Shown: piece by piece, positions 15,874 through 23,277 of the stretch | Position numbering within the stretch: position 1 is the first letter of the stretch | How the letters are laid out: each line of letters opens with the position of its first letter | Assembly (NCBI RefSeq): GCF_044582145.1 | Contig: NZ_JBDODO010000001.1 | DNA: 64,000 nucleotides | DNA from: Guyparkeria sp016278265 | Lineage (GTDB): Bacteria > Pseudomonadota > Gammaproteobacteria > Halothiobacillales > Halothiobacillaceae | Strand: one strand, 5' to 3' | Notes under the pieces: generated by a model | Told to the model about the DNA's origin: nothing | What the model saw: the letters and a program-made list of their open reading frames with translations, nothing else | Databases searched by the model: none | Program-made: the position numbers and the translations under genes

Positions 15874-16934
15874 TCGACCGGCGCCGGCGTACGCTGCTCG
15901 GCGGGCTCGCCGGCCTGCCGCTCGCGGCCCTGCCCGGCTGCGGGGGCGAGCCGACCTTCCGCGAGGCGGGTTTTAGCGTCTTCGGTCAAGTCTGGACCCT
16001 GCGCTTCGCCAACACCCCCGCCGAGCAGATCAATGCCGCCGTGCGTGCCGCCGAGGACATTGTCGAGCCGCTCTACCGTCGCCTGCATCCCTGGCGAGAC
16101 AGCGAACTGACCCGCCTGAACCGTCGACTGGCCGAACGCGGCGAGGCCGTAGCCAGCCCAGAGGTTCGCGCCCTGATCCGGGCCGCCCGCCCCCTGTTCG
16201 AGGCCAGCGGCGGACGATTCGACCCCAGCATCGGCGGGCTGATCGCCCTGTGGGGCTTTCACCGCGATGCCGGCGATACGCCGATCACCCCACCCACCGA
16301 GTCCGTACTGGATGACTGGCTGGACGACGCCCCCTCGCTCGATAAGGTGCGCATCGAGGGTGACCGGGTGATCACCACCAACCCGAGAACCCAGTTCGAC
16401 TTCAACGCGCTGGCCGAGGGCTTCGCCGCCGCTCGGGTGCTCGATGCCATCGAGTCGATCGGGGTCACCGACTGCCTGCTCGACTCCGGCGGTGACCTCT
16501 ACACCCTCGGCCATGCCGGTGGGCGAGACTGGCAGCTGGGCATTCGTGACCCCAGGGGCGATCCGCGTGGCAAGGCGGCGCTGGGCGGCGTGCGGGTAGC
16601 GGGACGGCGCGCGCTGTGCAGCTCCGGCGACTACGAGCGTCGCCTGCGCTATCAAGGCAAGAGCTTCGGTCACATCATCGATCCGCTGACCGCCCGCCCG
16701 ACACGCCACAACACCGGCACCACGGTGCTAGGTCGCGACCCCGTCATCGCCGACGGGGCTGCCACCGCGCTGATGCTGCTCTCACCCCTCGAGGCCGAGC
16801 GCCTTGCCGGACAGCTGGGACTCGACGGCATCCTGCTGGTAACCGAGAATGGCAAGCCGTGGCGCGATGCCGGCATGCGGTCGGCCATGTCGACGACGCC
16901 CGCCAGGCGGACGATCGACTGGCATACGCCCTAA
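15870..16934 (+). CDS. apbE: ApbE-family FAD:protein FMN transferase, predicted lipoprotein
   Basis: Periplasmic flavin transferase that attaches FMN covalently to a threonine in targets such as Nqr/Rnf subunits. The 354-residue protein carries ApbE hallmarks: FGQVWTLRF, EPLYRRLHPWRDSELTRLN, the GGRFDPSIGGLIALWGF segment, FNALAEGFAA near 178, LLDSGGDLYTLG, and the HIIDPLTARP and ADGAATALMLL blocks of the Mg/FAD site. The N-terminus combines an arginine-rich RRRRTLL stretch with a lipobox-like ALPGC (Cys24), so it may be a lipoprotein, possibly Tat-exported. No obvious flavoprotein substrate is encoded in this window. It overlaps gshB by 4 bp. Confidence 0.93.
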   Translation: MIDRRRRTLLGGLAGLPLAALPGCGGEPTFREAGFSVFGQVWTLRFANTPAEQINAAVRAAEDIVEPLYRRLHPWRDSELTRLNRRLAERGEAVASPEVRALIRAARPLFEASGGRFDPSIGGLIALWGFHRDAGDTPITPPTESVLDDWLDDAPSLDKVRIEGDRVITTNPRTQFDFNALAEGFAAARVLDAIESIGVTDCLLDSGGDLYTLGHAGGRDWQLGIRDPRGDPRGKAALGGVRVAGRRALCSSGDYERRLRYQGKSFGHIIDPLTARPTRHNTGTTVLGRDPVIADGAATALMLLSPLEAERLAGQLGLDGILLVTENGKPWRDAGMRSAMSTTPARRTIDWHTP

Positions 16935-16960
16935 TCCAGAACCACCCGGGAAGCGCAGGG

Positions 16961-17755
16961 ATGCCGACCAAGGGAACGACTCCAGAACAGCACGACCGCG
17001 CCGACGGCCTCGCAACAAGCCCCGTGGTGGGTTCATCTCGGGTGCTGCCGATCGCCATCGGGCTGGCCGTGCTGGCCCACGCGGGCCTGTTGCTGCTCGA
17101 AATCACCCGCCCCGAGGTGGAACAGCTGCCGGTCATCGAGATCACCCTGGACGCCCCCCAGGCCGAACGCACCCTGGATGCCGGACGGGAAACCGACGCC
17201 CTCGATCGCGAGTTGCCGGCCGATCCGATGCTTGCCGGCCAGCGCGGGCCGGACAGCCCCACCGACACCCTCAGGGAAGACGGCCAGGGCCCACAGCAGG
17301 AAGGGGCCTGGGCGGCAAGCGATGCGCCGCGCGACGTTTCCACCCAGGATCAGATCGACCAGCTCTACGAACAGGTCAACGCCGCCCTGCGTACCGGTTA
17401 CGCCACCAGCCGTACGCAAGGCGGACCGGCTGGACGCTATCTCGCCCGCTGGAAGCGCCAGGTCGAGGCCTACGGCAACCAGCATTACCCCGATGCCCTG
17501 GTGCAACAGAACCTTTCCGGGCAGGTGATCCTCGAGGTGACCGTCGGCAAGCGCGGGCATGTGCTCAACCTCGCCATTCGTCAGTCCTCGGGCCACCCGA
17601 TCCTCGACAATGCCGCGCGCAACCTTTTGCAGGCCGCCGCCCCCTATCCGTCGTTCCCCGACGAGCTGGCCGCCCGGCACGACCGGCTGGTGATCACACG
17701 AACCTGGGTGTTCACCAGTGATCGGCGCCTGCGCGACGAATCGGCAAACCCTTGA
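16961..17755 (+). CDS. TonB-family energy transducer, TonB3-like
   Basis: A 264-residue TonB-type protein. One transmembrane anchor lies near residues 27-47 (VLPIAIGLAVLAHAGLLLLEI), then a Pro/Gln/Asp-rich periplasmic linker, and a C-terminal TonB domain (YPDALVQQNLSGQVILEVTVGKRGHV, then SSGHPILDNAARNLLQAAAPY). I chose the ATG at 16961, just after apbE; the frame is open further upstream inside apbE only as an overlap. In P. aeruginosa the gene between gshB and its upstream neighbours, next to pilG, is tonB3, which is needed for twitching motility. The same neighbourhood here suggests a pilus-related role, though powering the BtuB receptor cannot be excluded. No exbB/exbD in the window. Confidence 0.85.
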   Translation: MPTKGTTPEQHDRADGLATSPVVGSSRVLPIAIGLAVLAHAGLLLLEITRPEVEQLPVIEITLDAPQAERTLDAGRETDALDRELPADPMLAGQRGPDSPTDTLREDGQGPQQEGAWAASDAPRDVSTQDQIDQLYEQVNAALRTGYATSRTQGGPAGRYLARWKRQVEAYGNQHYPDALVQQNLSGQVILEVTVGKRGHVLNLAIRQSSGHPILDNAARNLLQAAAPYPSFPDELAARHDRLVITRTWVFTSDRRLRDESANP

Positions 17756-17785
17756 TTGACAACCGACAGCCCCTTGCGGCGGGCG

Positions 17786-17814
17786 TTGCGCTCACCGGAC
17801 ACCGCCCCTATACT
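17786..17814 (+). promoter_or_regulatory. Candidate sigma-70 promoter for dksA
   Basis: TTGCGC (17786-17791) and TATACT (17809-17814, 5/6) are separated by 17 bp and lie about 175 bp upstream of dksA, leaving a long untranslated leader. Confidence 0.55.
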
Positions 17815-17990
17815 TGCCCGTCGCCCATTCTCGGCCATGGACCGGAGGATGAGGCAGACAGCGGCCCCGGCGCGATCCGCGTGATCGCACAACATGCCGG
17901 GCGGCCCCAACCGGGTCCGTTCCGCGAGTCGTTATTCGGCGTTTTCACATTCAATTTCGGCGTCTGCTCGGGCAGAGGTGGTGGATAAAC

Positions 17991-18407
17991 ATGGCAGTTG
18001 AACTCCCAAAAGGTTACAAGCCCTCGGAAGACGAGGAATACATGAACCCGATGCAGCTGGAGTACTTCCGGCAGAAGCTCATGACTTGGCGCGACCAGTT
18101 GATGACCGAGTCGGATTCGACCATCAACCACTTGCGCGAAGAGAACTGGCAGGAGCCGGACATCAACGACCGCGCCACGCTGGAATCGGACGCCGCGCTC
18201 GAGCTGCGCACCCGCGATCGCTATCGCAAGCTGATCAACAAGATCGACAAGGCGCTCAAGCGCATCAACGATGGTGATTACGGCTTCTGCGAGGAGACCG
18301 GCGACGAGATCGGCCTCAAGCGCCTGGAAGCCCGCCCGATCGCCACCCTGACGATCGAGGCCCAGGAGCGCCACGAACGCCTCGAGCGTGTCCAGCGCGA
18401 TGATTGA
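17991..18407 (+). CDS. dksA: DksA, RNA polymerase-binding stringent-response factor with a degenerate zinc finger
   Basis: Binds the RNA polymerase secondary channel and, with ppGpp, represses rRNA and activates amino-acid promoters. The 138-residue protein has the full DksA layout: N-terminal helices, the coiled-coil with its tip aspartates (D57 and D60 in EPDINDRA, equivalent to D71/D74 of E. coli), and the C-terminal globular domain LRTRDRYRKLINKIDKALKRI then GLKRLEARP. The four zinc-binding cysteines are reduced to one: C100, T103, T121, A124. The fold should therefore be zinc-independent, like the low-cysteine DksA2-type proteins, while coil-tip function looks preserved. It overlaps the cyclophilin gene by 8 bp. 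Confidence 0.95.
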   Translation: MAVELPKGYKPSEDEEYMNPMQLEYFRQKLMTWRDQLMTESDSTINHLREENWQEPDINDRATLESDAALELRTRDRYRKLINKIDKALKRINDGDYGFCEETGDEIGLKRLEARPIATLTIEAQERHERLERVQRDD

Positions 18408-18981
18408 TGCCGGGCGCCAATTCGCGGCAGCCGCCTTGGCCGCCGTACTGGCACTTGCCGCCCTGCCGGTAGTCGCCGACACCCAGGTGCGACTGAATAC
18501 CAGTCACGGCGCCATCCTCATCGAGCTGTTCGACGACAAGGCCCCCGCCACGGTCGACAATTTCCTCACCTATGTGCGTGACGGCTTCTACGAGGACACC
18601 ATCTTCCACCGCGTGATCCCGGGCTTCGTCGTTCAGGTTGGCGGCTTTACCGCCGACTTCGAGCGCAAGGCCACCCGGGCGCCGATCGAGAACGAGGCCG
18701 ACAACGGTTTGAAGAATCGCCGTGGCACGCTGTCGATGGCGCGCACCAACGACCCGCATTCGGCCACTTCGCAGTTTTTCATCAACCTCGCCGATAACGA
18801 CTTTCTCGATCGCCAAGCCGGCAAGCCCGGCTATGCGGTGTTCGGCCGGGTGATCGAGGGGCTGGACAACGTCGAGGCGATCGCCGCCATCCCGACGGGT
18901 GCGGCCGGCCCATTTCGCCAGGACGTGCCCCGCGAGACCGTGCGGATCGAATCGGCGGACATTGTCGAGCCGGCCGAATAA
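18400..18981 (+). CDS. ppiA: Periplasmic cyclophilin-type peptidyl-prolyl isomerase
   Basis: Catalyses cis-trans isomerisation of X-Pro bonds during folding of exported proteins. The first 29 residues form a clear Sec signal peptide (AALAAVLALAALPVVA-DT). The cyclophilin domain shows FHRVIPGFVVQVGGF and SATSQFFINLADNDFLD; the catalytic Arg is the R in FHRVIP. Mature size is about 164 residues, as for PpiA. A GTG four codons upstream is a possible alternative start. The ATG overlaps the end of dksA by 8 bp, suggesting coupling. Confidence 0.92.
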   Translation: MIDAGRQFAAAALAAVLALAALPVVADTQVRLNTSHGAILIELFDDKAPATVDNFLTYVRDGFYEDTIFHRVIPGFVVQVGGFTADFERKATRAPIENEADNGLKNRRGTLSMARTNDPHSATSQFFINLADNDFLDRQAGKPGYAVFGRVIEGLDNVEAIAAIPTGAAGPFRQDVPRETVRIESADIVEPAE

Positions 18982-19033
18982 CCGGCGTGCGGAGTTTCCC
19001 TAGATCCCGCCGCCAGAGCACAACGACGGGCGC

Positions 19034-20182
19034 ATGAATCACGAGCACCCCCAGGTTCGCTTCGTCACTCGCCCCGAGGAGCTCGCCGCGCTGATCGAGG
19101 CCATGGCCGGGGCTCGCTACCTGCCGCTGGACACGGAGTTCGTCCGCGAGCGCACCTACTTCCCCCAGCTCGCCCTGCTGCAGATCGCCACCACCGACAC
19201 CGTCTGGCTGGTCGACCCGATCGCCGGGCTCGATCTCACGCCTTTCTGGCAGGAGCTGGTCTCGCGCGACACCCCCGTGGTCCTGCATGCCGGCGACCAG
19301 GATCTCGACCTGATCCTCACGGCCGCCGGGCGACTGCCGCCGCAGGTGTTCGACACCCAGATCGCCGCCGAACTGCTCGGCATCGGCGGCCAGTTGAGTT
19401 ACGCGGCCCTCACCGAGGCCCTGCTCGGCACCCGCCTGGACAAGGGCGAGACGCGCAGCGACTGGCTTGCCCGCCCCTTGAGCGACACGCAGCTGAACTA
19501 CGCCGTGCAGGATGTCGCCCAGCTCCACGCCCTCTACCCGATCCTCGAACAACGCCTGAACAAGGCGGGTCGCGCCGACTGGATGGCCGAAGAGACGGCG
19601 CGGCAATGTGACCCGGCCCGCTTTACCCCGCCCGACGAGCAACGCTGGCAAAAGATCCGCGGCGCCCAGACGCTCAATCGGGCCGGATTGGCCGTACTGC
19701 AGGTCCTTGCAGCCTGGCGGGAACGACTGGCACGCGAACAGGACCGGCCACGCCGCTGGGTATGGGGCGATCAGGCCATGCTGGATCTGGCCCATGCGAT
19801 CGCACGACTGGCCGCCAAGGCCGATGTCCCGCCGGGGGCGGAGGCCATCACCGACCAGATCGCGCGTGCTCGATCCCCGTTGGGCCGGGATTCGAGCGCC
19901 CAGGACGCGCTCGGTCAGGAAATCGCCACCGCCTTGGCCGGGGATTCGGCCGACTGGCCGCGGCTATCACGCCCGCCGGCGCTGCCACCAGCGCAGCGTG
20001 AACTGGTAAAATCCCGTCAGGCGCAGCTGGCTGCCAGCGCCGACGAGAACGCCATCAGCCCGTCGCGGCTGGCCACCAGCACCGAACTCAGACAACACCT
20101 GGCCAATCCGGATCGGCCATCAAGGCTTACGCAGGGCTGGCGCGCCCCACTGCTCGCCCCCATCCTGCAGGCACCCGACTGA
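19034..20182 (+). CDS. rnd: Ribonuclease D
   Basis: 3'-5' exoribonuclease for tRNA and small-RNA 3'-end maturation. The DEDDy nuclease domain has D33 and E35 (LDTEFVRERTYFPQLALLQ), D90 (HAGDQDLDL) and Y156/D160 (YAVQDVAQLH). An HRDC domain follows around residues 205-285, with a second helical region at the C-terminus. Length 382 residues, close to E. coli RNase D (375). It stands alone between the cyclophilin and the ibaG-like gene. Confidence 0.95.
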   Translation: MNHEHPQVRFVTRPEELAALIEAMAGARYLPLDTEFVRERTYFPQLALLQIATTDTVWLVDPIAGLDLTPFWQELVSRDTPVVLHAGDQDLDLILTAAGRLPPQVFDTQIAAELLGIGGQLSYAALTEALLGTRLDKGETRSDWLARPLSDTQLNYAVQDVAQLHALYPILEQRLNKAGRADWMAEETARQCDPARFTPPDEQRWQKIRGAQTLNRAGLAVLQVLAAWRERLAREQDRPRRWVWGDQAMLDLAHAIARLAAKADVPPGAEAITDQIARARSPLGRDSSAQDALGQEIATALAGDSADWPRLSRPPALPPAQRELVKSRQAQLAASADENAISPSRLATSTELRQHLANPDRPSRLTQGWRAPLLAPILQAPD

Positions 20183-20208
20183 ACCACGACCCGGAGGACC
20201 TTCCGCAG

Positions 20209-20433
20209 ATGACCGACAACGAGATCATCGAGCTGATCCAGGCCGAACTGCCCGACGCCCGCGTACGTCCGGACGGTGAAGGCTGCAATTTCCGCATCGC
20301 CGTGACCAGCAGCGCCTTTGTCGGCAAATCCCTGCTGCAGCAGCACCAGCTCCTCAATCGCATCCTCAAACCGTCACTGGAGTCAGGCGAACTGCATGCC
20401 GTCACCTACGACACGCGCACGCCTGACAGCTGA
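20209..20433 (+). CDS. ibaG: BolA/IbaG-family protein
   Basis: A 74-residue small alpha/beta protein of the BolA superfamily, closer to IbaG (YrbA) than to BolA: NEIIELIQAELPDARV, then VTSSAFVGKSLLQQHQLLN and SGELHAVTYDTRTP. Members partner monothiol glutaredoxins in Fe-S traffic. One Cys (C26) lies in the loop before the central strand, where BolA proteins often have a metal/thiol ligand. A GGAGG site is 11 bases upstream of the ATG. Unlike in E. coli, where ibaG is next to murA, the neighbours here are rnd and a DUF1244 gene. Confidence 0.85.
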   Translation: MTDNEIIELIQAELPDARVRPDGEGCNFRIAVTSSAFVGKSLLQQHQLLNRILKPSLESGELHAVTYDTRTPDS

Positions 20434-20509
20434 GTCGCCCGCGACCGACTGCCCCCAAGTGAGTCGGAGCCCGCACGCAGTGAATAAAACCAATACGCGA
20501 GGGACCCTC

Positions 20510-20761
20510 ATGGCCATCGATTCCAGCAACCGAGATCAGATCGAGGCCGCCGCCTTCCGCCGGCTGGTGGCCCACCTGCAGGAACGCACCGACGTGCAGA
20601 ACATCGACCTGATGAACCTGTCCGGCTTCTGCCGCAACTGCTTGTCACGCTGGTTGCGCGAGGAAGCCGAGAAGCAGGGCATCGATCTGGCGGATGCCGA
20701 GGCGCGCGAACAGGTTTACGGCATGCCCTACGAGGAGTGGAAGACCCGCTACCAGAAATAG
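20510..20761 (+). CDS. DUF1244-family small protein
   Basis: An 83-residue cytoplasmic protein of a family (DUF1244) widespread in proteobacteria with no agreed function. The signature LMNLSGFCRNCLSRWLREEAE, with its paired cysteines, is intact and could bind metal. The frame is open far upstream, but the ATG chosen is preceded by GAGGGA five bases away and gives the family's usual length. It ends just before a strong terminator. Confidence 0.85.
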   Translation: MAIDSSNRDQIEAAAFRRLVAHLQERTDVQNIDLMNLSGFCRNCLSRWLREEAEKQGIDLADAEAREQVYGMPYEEWKTRYQK

Positions 20762-20774
20762 GCCGACCCCAATG

Positions 20775-20809
20775 AAAACGCCCGGACCAGCACGGTCCGG
20801 GCGTTTTTT
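20775..20809. terminator. Rho-independent terminator, usable in both directions
   Basis: A 14-bp inverted repeat (20775-20788 and 20794-20807), GC-rich core with A-run on the left and six T on the right, separates the rightward DUF1244 gene from the convergent gene at 20833. Confidence 0.93.
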
Positions 20810-20832
20810 GTGATTCGACGTGCGGCGCGCAC

Positions 20833-21858
20833 TTACCTCAGGGCTGGCCACTCGCCAGCGTTCAGCGCCTTGGCCGCCCGCTCGCGATAGTAGTCGACAT
20901 CGGCATTCTGGAACGACCGGGTGTCATTGGCGGTGATCACGCGGAACCAGCCGGTGTAGATGCCCAATAGCTCATCGGCACTGAACCCGGACACCTCGCG
21001 CGGATCGCTGCTCTGCTGGGCAAGCTCGCCAAGCTGCTCGTCGAGGATCTCGTGCAAACGCACGATCACCGCCGCCAACGGATCATCGCGGTGCTCGGGC
21101 GTGGTGCCGCCGAGCATGCGCGCGGCCCTCTCGACCGACTCGGGGTAGGCCTCGAGTTTTGCCGCGACCGCATCGAGCATCGGCGCGGCCTTCTGCAGGG
21201 CACGAGACGCCGGTACCGGGAACCCCCGGCCCTGGGTCGACTCGACCTGCAGCTTGCCGATCTCCATCGCCGCCACCATGCGCGGCAGGCCCACGTCCTC
21301 GGCACGACGGATGGCCACGTCGAAGCGATCCGGCGTCATGCCCATGCCGCTGCCGAGGTACTTGAGATAGGCAATACTCAGGTTCTCGCGCTTGAGATAG
21401 AGCTGACTGCCACGCCGAAAGGTCATCACCTCATCGGCCGGCAGACGCTGCTTGACCTGGAGGTCCGACGGGTCGTCGGAAACGATTTCCGCCCCGGAAA
21501 GCGGCGTGCCTCCCGACGGGTGGCAGGTGCCGCTCAGGGTCTTGCCCTTGCCGGTCTGGACCTTGTTGATCCGGAGGGTCAGGGTGCCATCGTCATGCAC
21601 CTGCTCGACGAAGCCCTCGGCGTAACCGTCGAGTTCGGGGTTGGGTTCGAACATCGGCACGAACACCTTTTCGCCCACTTCGAAACTCGCGGCCGAAGCC
21701 AGGCCGGCAGACACAAGCAACACCGCGCCGGCGGTGACGCCGGCCACACGGGCCATATGACGGGTGATCGGTTTAATGACTCGGTCACGCACCCACTCAT
21801 CGAAAATGGCGGGCATAGCCATGCCAGTCGTCCGGCCGGCTGAAAGGGAGATCCACAT
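20833..21858 (-). CDS. Exported protein of unknown function
   Basis: I do not recognise this family. The protein has a signal-peptide-like stretch (MARVAGVTAGAVLLVSAGLA, then SAA-SF), followed by about 285 residues with a short beta-rich start (SFEVGEKVFVPMF) and a mostly helical C-terminal half ending in WFRVITANDTRSFQNADVDYYRERAAKAL. Only one cysteine is present in the mature part. The start is uncertain: the third of three clustered ATGs (21858) has a GAGG site eight bases upstream and gives 341 residues with an unusually long n-region, whereas the ATG at 21756 gives a textbook signal peptide but no ribosome site. Transcribed alone, divergent from the spermidine-synthase-like gene. Confidence 0.75.
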   Translation of the reverse strand: MWISLSAGRTTGMAMPAIFDEWVRDRVIKPITRHMARVAGVTAGAVLLVSAGLASAASFEVGEKVFVPMFEPNPELDGYAEGFVEQVHDDGTLTLRINKVQTGKGKTLSGTCHPSGGTPLSGAEIVSDDPSDLQVKQRLPADEVMTFRRGSQLYLKRENLSIAYLKYLGSGMGMTPDRFDVAIRRAEDVGLPRMVAAMEIGKLQVESTQGRGFPVPASRALQKAAPMLDAVAAKLEAYPESVERAARMLGGTTPEHRDDPLAAVIVRLHEILDEQLGELAQQSSDPREVSGFSADELLGIYTGWFRVITANDTRSFQNADVDYYRERAAKALNAGEWPALR

Positions 21859-21969
21859 CATCATTACCTCGAAATACCGGTTATATAAGCGCGCAAGGCC
21901 GCTCCGGGTCACCGAGAGGCCAGCGAACTCTCGCCGCGTCCATCCCGCACCGAATCGCAGGACCACCGC

Positions 21970-22728
21970 ATGAAGGCCAATATACTCGAACGGCTGGACG
22001 ACGAGCATGGCCCGCTCGAGGTGATCGAACAGGGCGGCGAGGTCGCGCTACAATTTGGCAACCATACCTTGCAGTCGGCCTGGCGACCGGAGCAGCCGGG
22101 GCAACTCTGCTTCGCCTATTACCGCGCCATGATGCTGCCCCTGGCGCTGCACCGACACCCCGCCCGTATCGGGCTGTTGGGTTTCGGGGGCGGCGTCCTG
22201 GCGAAGTTTCTTCTCGAACATACCGAGTCTAGCATCCACGCCGTCGATCTGCGCCCCGCCCTTGGCCCCATTGCCGCACGCCACTTCGGCCTGGACCTCG
22301 ACCACCCTCGGCTGGACCTACAGTTCGCCGACGTCAGCTCGCCCGGCTGGGAGCCACCGGCGGCAATGGATGTCGTGCTGATCGACCTGTTCGACCAGGA
22401 CGGCATGATCCGGCTGCCGAATGAAACGGTCGCGCGGCTCGCCGAGGCAGTGGCCCCCGGTGGCATGATCTGCCTCAACCTGTGGCGCAACCACATGCCG
22501 GCGGTGGTCGAGGCCCACCGGCAACTCTCGGCGCATTTCCACCCGGATGCGCTGGTCGCCCACGTGCCCGACCGCCTCAACACCGTGATGACCTATCGGC
22601 GGGATGCCTGGTGCCCCGAGGACCTGGAGAACGGCTTGCGGCGACTCACCCGGGAAAGCCCGCCACTGCGACGCGCCCAGGGGCAGGCATGGCAATGGCT
22701 GCAACCGCTCCGCGGTCAGCGCCGGTAG
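21970..22728 (+). CDS. Spermidine-synthase-like (SAM-fold) protein
   Basis: A 252-residue Rossmann-fold protein of the spermidine-synthase-like group. Visible parts are an N-terminal beta-strand region, the nucleotide-binding loop IGLLGFGGGVLAKFLLE near residues 67-83, the acidic HAVDLRPALG strand end, and DVVLIDLFDQDGM where true polyamine synthases have a catalytic Asp region. The N-terminal tetramerisation/substrate motifs of SpeE are not clear, so the substrate is unknown; many such paralogues are not polyamine synthases. The start ATG lies 110 bp from the divergent gene. Confidence 0.75.
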   Translation: MKANILERLDDEHGPLEVIEQGGEVALQFGNHTLQSAWRPEQPGQLCFAYYRAMMLPLALHRHPARIGLLGFGGGVLAKFLLEHTESSIHAVDLRPALGPIAARHFGLDLDHPRLDLQFADVSSPGWEPPAAMDVVLIDLFDQDGMIRLPNETVARLAEAVAPGGMICLNLWRNHMPAVVEAHRQLSAHFHPDALVAHVPDRLNTVMTYRRDAWCPEDLENGLRRLTRESPPLRRAQGQAWQWLQPLRGQRR

Positions 22729-22803
22729 CCGACCGCTGGCGGCCTGCCATGAACGCAACGAGAGGAATGACCCGGCCAACACTTGCTCGGGGATCAGACG
22801 AAG

Positions 22804-22831
22804 AAAGGCCCGCCATGGAAGGCGGGCCTTT
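22804..22831 (-). terminator. Terminator of the tRNA operon
   Basis: An 11-bp inverted repeat (22804-22814 and 22821-22831) followed on the minus strand by a short T-rich stretch sits just after tRNA-Asp. Confidence 0.75.
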
Positions 22832-22838
22832 CGGGATG

Positions 22839-22915
22839 TGGCGCAGCGGACGGGACTCGAACCCGCGACCCCCGGCGTGACAGGCCGGTATTCTAACCAA
22901 CTGAACTACCGCTGC
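22839..22915 (-). tRNA. tRNA-Asp (anticodon GTC)
   Basis: A 77-nt cloverleaf including an encoded 3' CCA. The acceptor arms GCAGCGG/CCGCTGC pair fully, the anticodon loop reads CTGTCAC, and the T-arm GGGTTCGAGTCCC is standard. Last gene of a Gly-Val-Asp operon. Confidence 0.97.
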
Positions 22916-22927
22916 TTATAGAGATGA

Positions 22928-23003
22928 TGGTGGGTGGTGAGAGGCTCGAACTCCCGACCTAAGCCTTGTAAGGGCTCCGCTCTACCAACTGAGCTAACCA
23001 CCC
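22928..23003 (-). tRNA. tRNA-Val (anticodon TAC)
   Basis: A 76-nt cloverleaf with encoded CCA; acceptor GGGTGGT pairs with ACCACCC, the anticodon loop is CTTACAA, and the T-loop TTCGAGC is intact. Twelve bases separate it from tRNA-Asp. Confidence 0.97.
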
Positions 23004-23005
23004 GA

Positions 23006-23081
23006 TGGAGCGGGAAACCGGATTCGAACCGGCGACCCCAACCTTGGCAAGGTTGTGCTCTACCAGCTGAGCTATTCCCGC
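23006..23081 (-). tRNA. tRNA-Gly (anticodon GCC)
   Basis: A 76-nt cloverleaf with encoded CCA; acceptor GCGGGAA pairs with TTCCCGC, the anticodon loop is TTGCCAA, and the T-arm CCGGTTCGAATCCGG is standard. First gene of the operon, two bases from tRNA-Val. Confidence 0.97.
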
Positions 23082-23126
23082 GCATCTCTCGCGACCGATC
23101 GCTCGACCGCGTTTGCTAGAGCGCGC

Positions 23127-23154
23127 ATTATACAAACCCGGATTCGTGACGCAA
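23127..23154 (-). promoter_or_regulatory. Promoter of the tRNA-Gly-Val-Asp operon
   Basis: Minus strand: TTGCGT (-35), 16 bp, then a perfect TATAAT (-10), followed by a GC-only discriminator (GCGCGC). Such discriminators are typical of promoters repressed by DksA/ppGpp. The -10 is about 45 bp before tRNA-Gly. Confidence 0.85.
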
Positions 23155-23277
23155 CCCCTTGGGGACGCGGATGACGAAAAAAATTCAGCGGCTCACTCGC
23201 CGGACCAGCCATCTCGTTGATATCAGTCGACAAAGTCGCCCCCGACGGCATCGTGCTTGTGGCGAAACCGGTTTGCA

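Noticed and set aside
16616..16960. Longer version of the TonB gene starting inside apbE
   Set aside because: The extra 115 residues are Arg/Pro-rich frame shadow of apbE; the ATG at 16961 puts the anchor helix at the usual place.
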